A stretch of 8,340 bases of DNA from the NCBI GenBank assembly GCA_947174965.1, contig CAMWKY010000080.1, positions 1 to 8,340 of the forward strand, read 5' to 3'. Shown in pieces: positions 6,423 through 8,340 of the stretch. The number at the start of each line of letters is the position of its first letter. Within the stretch, counting starts at the first letter, position 1. The notes below the pieces were generated by a model. That model was given only the letters and a program-made list of their open reading frames with translations. It had not been told where the DNA came from and ran no database searches. Source of the stretch: an uncultured Ruminococcus sp. (GTDB lineage Bacteria; Bacillota; Clostridia; Oscillospirales; Ruminococcaceae). The position numbers and the translations under genes are program-made.

Positions 6423-8294
6423 TTAATAAGCTCCGTTCTGCTCAAAGTAAACTTTGTACCACAAAAGGAAAGTAAAAACAGTCCATATTTTACGGCTGTT
6501 GTCGGCTTTGCCGTCTCTGTGGTCGTCAAGGAGCTTGATTAAAGGCTCTGTATTGAAAAACTGTTCTGAACTTCTGCTTTCAAATGCACTTTTTACTATA
6601 TTGTAATATGTATCCTCTTTAAGCCATACACGGATTGGAACAGGAAAACCAAGTTTTTTCTTTGTGGCTGTTCTGGCTGTCTGTTCGGGAGTATCTTTTT
6701 TAGCAGCAAGTCTCATGGCATATTTAGTTATATATTTTGTATCTGATGTGGATTTTTCGTGCGTTACTCTGTATTTTGTCGGAATTTTTTCGGCAAGCGA
6801 CATGATTTCCTTATCAAGAAACGGCACACGCAGTTCAAGAGAATTTGCCATACTCATTTTGTCAGCTTTAAGCAGAATATCCCCTGCCATCCACATATGC
6901 AAATCAAGATACTGCATTTTCGTCACATCATCTTTATTTTTCACACGGCTGAAATATCCCTTTGTAAGTTCGGTCGGGTCGGGTGCATCTGTATGAATCT
7001 TCAGAAGCTGTTTTCTCTGTTCGGGATTGAACATATAGGCATTTCCGATAAAACGTTCCTCAACCGTTTTACCCTTGCGTACAAAGAAATTTACACCTCT
7101 TTGTGCAGGAAGTTTTTCTGCAACTGCACCTATACTGTGGCGTATACTCATAGGAATCTTGTCATATATAGTACCGTCGGGGTCGCTGTAGACGTTATAA
7201 CCGCCGAAAATTTCGTCTGCACCCTCTCCGGAGAGTACAACTTTAAGCTGTTGAGATGCTATATTGCACACAAAATAAAGTGCAACAGCAGACGGGTCGG
7301 CAAGCGGTTCGTCCATGTGATACTGAATTTTTTCAAGACTTCCCCAGTATTCCTCCGGAGTAATAACCTTGCTGATATTTTCTTTTTCTATTGCATCTGA
7401 AAAACCCTTTGCCCAGCCGATTTCGTTGTATTTTTCGTCATCACCAAATCCGACAGTAAAAGTCTTGTCAACGTCAGCAACAGCAGCAACATAGCTTGAA
7501 TCCACACCGCTTGAAAGAAATGAGCCGACTTCTACATCAGCAATTTTATGTGCCTCAACTGAATTATGGAATGTATCTGAAATACGTTTCACCCATTCAT
7601 CAAGGTCAGGCTGTCCGTCCGCATTGAAATTTACGTCCCAGTAGCGTTTTATCTGCATTTTTCCGTCTTTATAGCGGAAATAGTGTGCAGGGAGCAATTT
7701 GTAAACATTTTTAAAGAAAGTTTCTTTTGTCGGAGAATATTGAAAAGTGAGATAATTTTCAAGTGCAGTTGTATTGAGTTCCTTTTTGAAATGTGGGTGT
7801 GCAAGAAAACTTTTTATTTCAGAGCCAAACATGAGAGTTTTTCCCATTATTGCATAGTACATAGGTTTTATGCCGAAAAAGTCTCTTGCTCCGAAAAGTT
7901 CACGCTTGTTCTTATCCCATATCACAAAAGAAAACATACCACGAAGCATATTAAGCATTTTTTCGCCGTATTCCTCATATCCGTGAATCAATACTTCTGT
8001 ATCAGTATTTGTTTTGAAAATATGACCTGCTTCAACGAGATTTTTTCGGATTTCCTGATAATTGTAAATTTCTCCATTGAAAACAATAACAAGAGAGCCG
8101 TCTTCATTGAAAATCGGCTGGTCGCCCGATGAACTTATGTCAATAATACTAAGTCTGCGGTGACCGAGTGCGATTCCGTCATCAACATATTTACCTTCCG
8201 CATCAGGACCTCTGTGCCTGATTCTGTCCATCATTTCGCCTATAACCTTATTTGAATCATCAATAAAGTTAGTAAATCCTACAATTCCGCACAT
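6423..8294 (-). CDS. asnB: Asparagine synthetase (glutamine-hydrolysing)
   Basis: AsnB converts aspartate, ATP and glutamine into asparagine, AMP, pyrophosphate and glutamate in the cytoplasm. The protein has 623 residues, the size of the long bacterial AsnB class. The class II glutaminase domain begins MCGIVGF with C2 as nucleophile and continues with RHRGPDAEG (26-34), GHRRLSIID (44-52, R46), FNGEIYNY (72-79, N73 and E75) and NTDTEVLIHGYEEYG (96-110). The synthetase domain has the PP-loop FLSSGVDSSY (259-268), MDEPLADPSA (327-336) and LSGEGADEIFGGY (354-366), so both active sites look complete. The start at 8294 follows from the need for Cys2 and from GGAGG at 8303-8307; an in-frame TTG at 8330 is rejected. 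Relatives that modify cell-wall diaminopimelate or other substrates exist in this family, so free asparagine synthesis is the default reading. Likely cotranscribed with pyrB. Confidence 0.95.
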   Translation of the reverse strand: MCGIVGFTNFIDDSNKVIGEMMDRIRHRGPDAEGKYVDDGIALGHRRLSIIDISSSGDQPIFNEDGSLVIVFNGEIYNYQEIRKNLVEAGHIFKTNTDTEVLIHGYEEYGEKMLNMLRGMFSFVIWDKNKRELFGARDFFGIKPMYYAIMGKTLMFGSEIKSFLAHPHFKKELNTTALENYLTFQYSPTKETFFKNVYKLLPAHYFRYKDGKMQIKRYWDVNFNADGQPDLDEWVKRISDTFHNSVEAHKIADVEVGSFLSSGVDSSYVAAVADVDKTFTVGFGDDEKYNEIGWAKGFSDAIEKENISKVITPEEYWGSLEKIQYHMDEPLADPSAVALYFVCNIASQQLKVVLSGEGADEIFGGYNVYSDPDGTIYDKIPMSIRHSIGAVAEKLPAQRGVNFFVRKGKTVEERFIGNAYMFNPEQRKQLLKIHTDAPDPTELTKGYFSRVKNKDDVTKMQYLDLHMWMAGDILLKADKMSMANSLELRVPFLDKEIMSLAEKIPTKYRVTHEKSTSDTKYITKYAMRLAAKKDTPEQTARTATKKKLGFPVPIRVWLKEDTYYNIVKSAFESRSSEQFFNTEPLIKLLDDHRDGKADNSRKIWTVFTFLLWYKVYFEQNGAY

Positions 8295-8302
8295 ATAAAA
8301 AA

Positions 8303-8307
8303 CCTCC
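8303..8307 (-). promoter_or_regulatory. Ribosome binding site of asnB
   Basis: GGAGG on the minus strand, 8 bases before the ATG at 8294. It fixes the start that makes cysteine residue 2 and places the catalytic nucleophile correctly. Confidence 0.85.
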
Positions 8308-8333
8308 GTACTGTAATTAAATTCTCCCAAAAT

Positions 8334-8339
8334 ATTATA
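8334..8339 (-). promoter_or_regulatory. Candidate -10 box of the asnB-pyrB promoter
   Basis: A perfect TATAAT, preceded by G, lies at the right edge of the window on the minus strand. The -35 box would fall outside the window, so the promoter cannot be confirmed. If it is real, transcription starts near 8327 and the leader is only about 33 bases, leaving no room for a T-box or other riboswitch. Confidence 0.55.
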
Positions 8340-8340
8340 C

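Noticed and set aside
6759..7400. Plus-strand open frame of about 213 codons
   Set aside because: It is entirely antisense to asnB, the composition is unlike a real protein (many F, C, H), and it has no context. Shadow frame.
7683..8132. Plus-strand open frame of about 149 codons
   Set aside because: Antisense to the well-conserved glutaminase domain of asnB; atypical composition. Shadow frame.
8309..8315. TACTGTA in the asnB leader, matching one half of the GntR operator
   Set aside because: A seven-base match without a second half-site is expected by chance in a sequence of this length and base composition.

Overview
The window is AT-rich, and every gene I can support lies on the minus strand, so transcription runs from the right end (8340) to the left end (1). 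Low GC, strong AGGAGG-type ribosome binding sites, consensus sigma-70/sigma-A promoters and a YtrA-type GntR/ABC operon all suggest a low-GC Gram-positive bacterium. My best guess is a gut or rumen Clostridia member (Ruminococcus-like). That placement is an inference from style, not from a marker gene.

Layout in the direction of transcription. (1) 8294-5306: asnB (glutamine-hydrolysing asparagine synthetase), then after 34 bp pyrB (aspartate carbamoyltransferase), closed by a strong hairpin terminator at 5249-5285. A -10 box for asnB lies at the right edge. Both enzymes consume aspartate. The PyrB carries a C-terminal four-cysteine zinc ribbon that looks like the zinc domain of the regulatory subunit PyrI, without PyrI's nucleotide-binding domain. 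(2) 5165-3334: a tightly packed three-gene operon of a GntR/YtrA-family repressor, an ABC ATPase and an ABC-2 type permease. It has a consensus promoter whose -10 box overlaps a perfect 18-bp palindrome, the likely autoregulatory operator. (3) 3225-1387: glmS (glucosamine-6-phosphate synthase) with its own strong extended -10 promoter. Its leader is too short to hold a glmS ribozyme. A hairpin follows the gene. (4) 1325-156: a predicted lipoprotein of unknown function with eight cysteines beyond the lipobox cysteine, followed 33 bp later by the start of a second envelope protein (122 to 1, cut by the window edge) with an N-terminal membrane segment.

Functionally the window joins nitrogen and precursor metabolism (asparagine, pyrimidine and amino-sugar synthesis, two of the enzymes being class II glutamine amidotransferases) to envelope functions (an ABC exporter, GlmS for cell-wall precursors, a lipoprotein). 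No RNA genes, insertion sequences, CRISPR arrays or phage genes were seen, and no intergenic stretch exceeds about 140 bp. Most of the window is ordinary core metabolism. The least ordinary items are the zinc-tailed PyrB and the unrecognised lipoprotein/membrane-protein pair.
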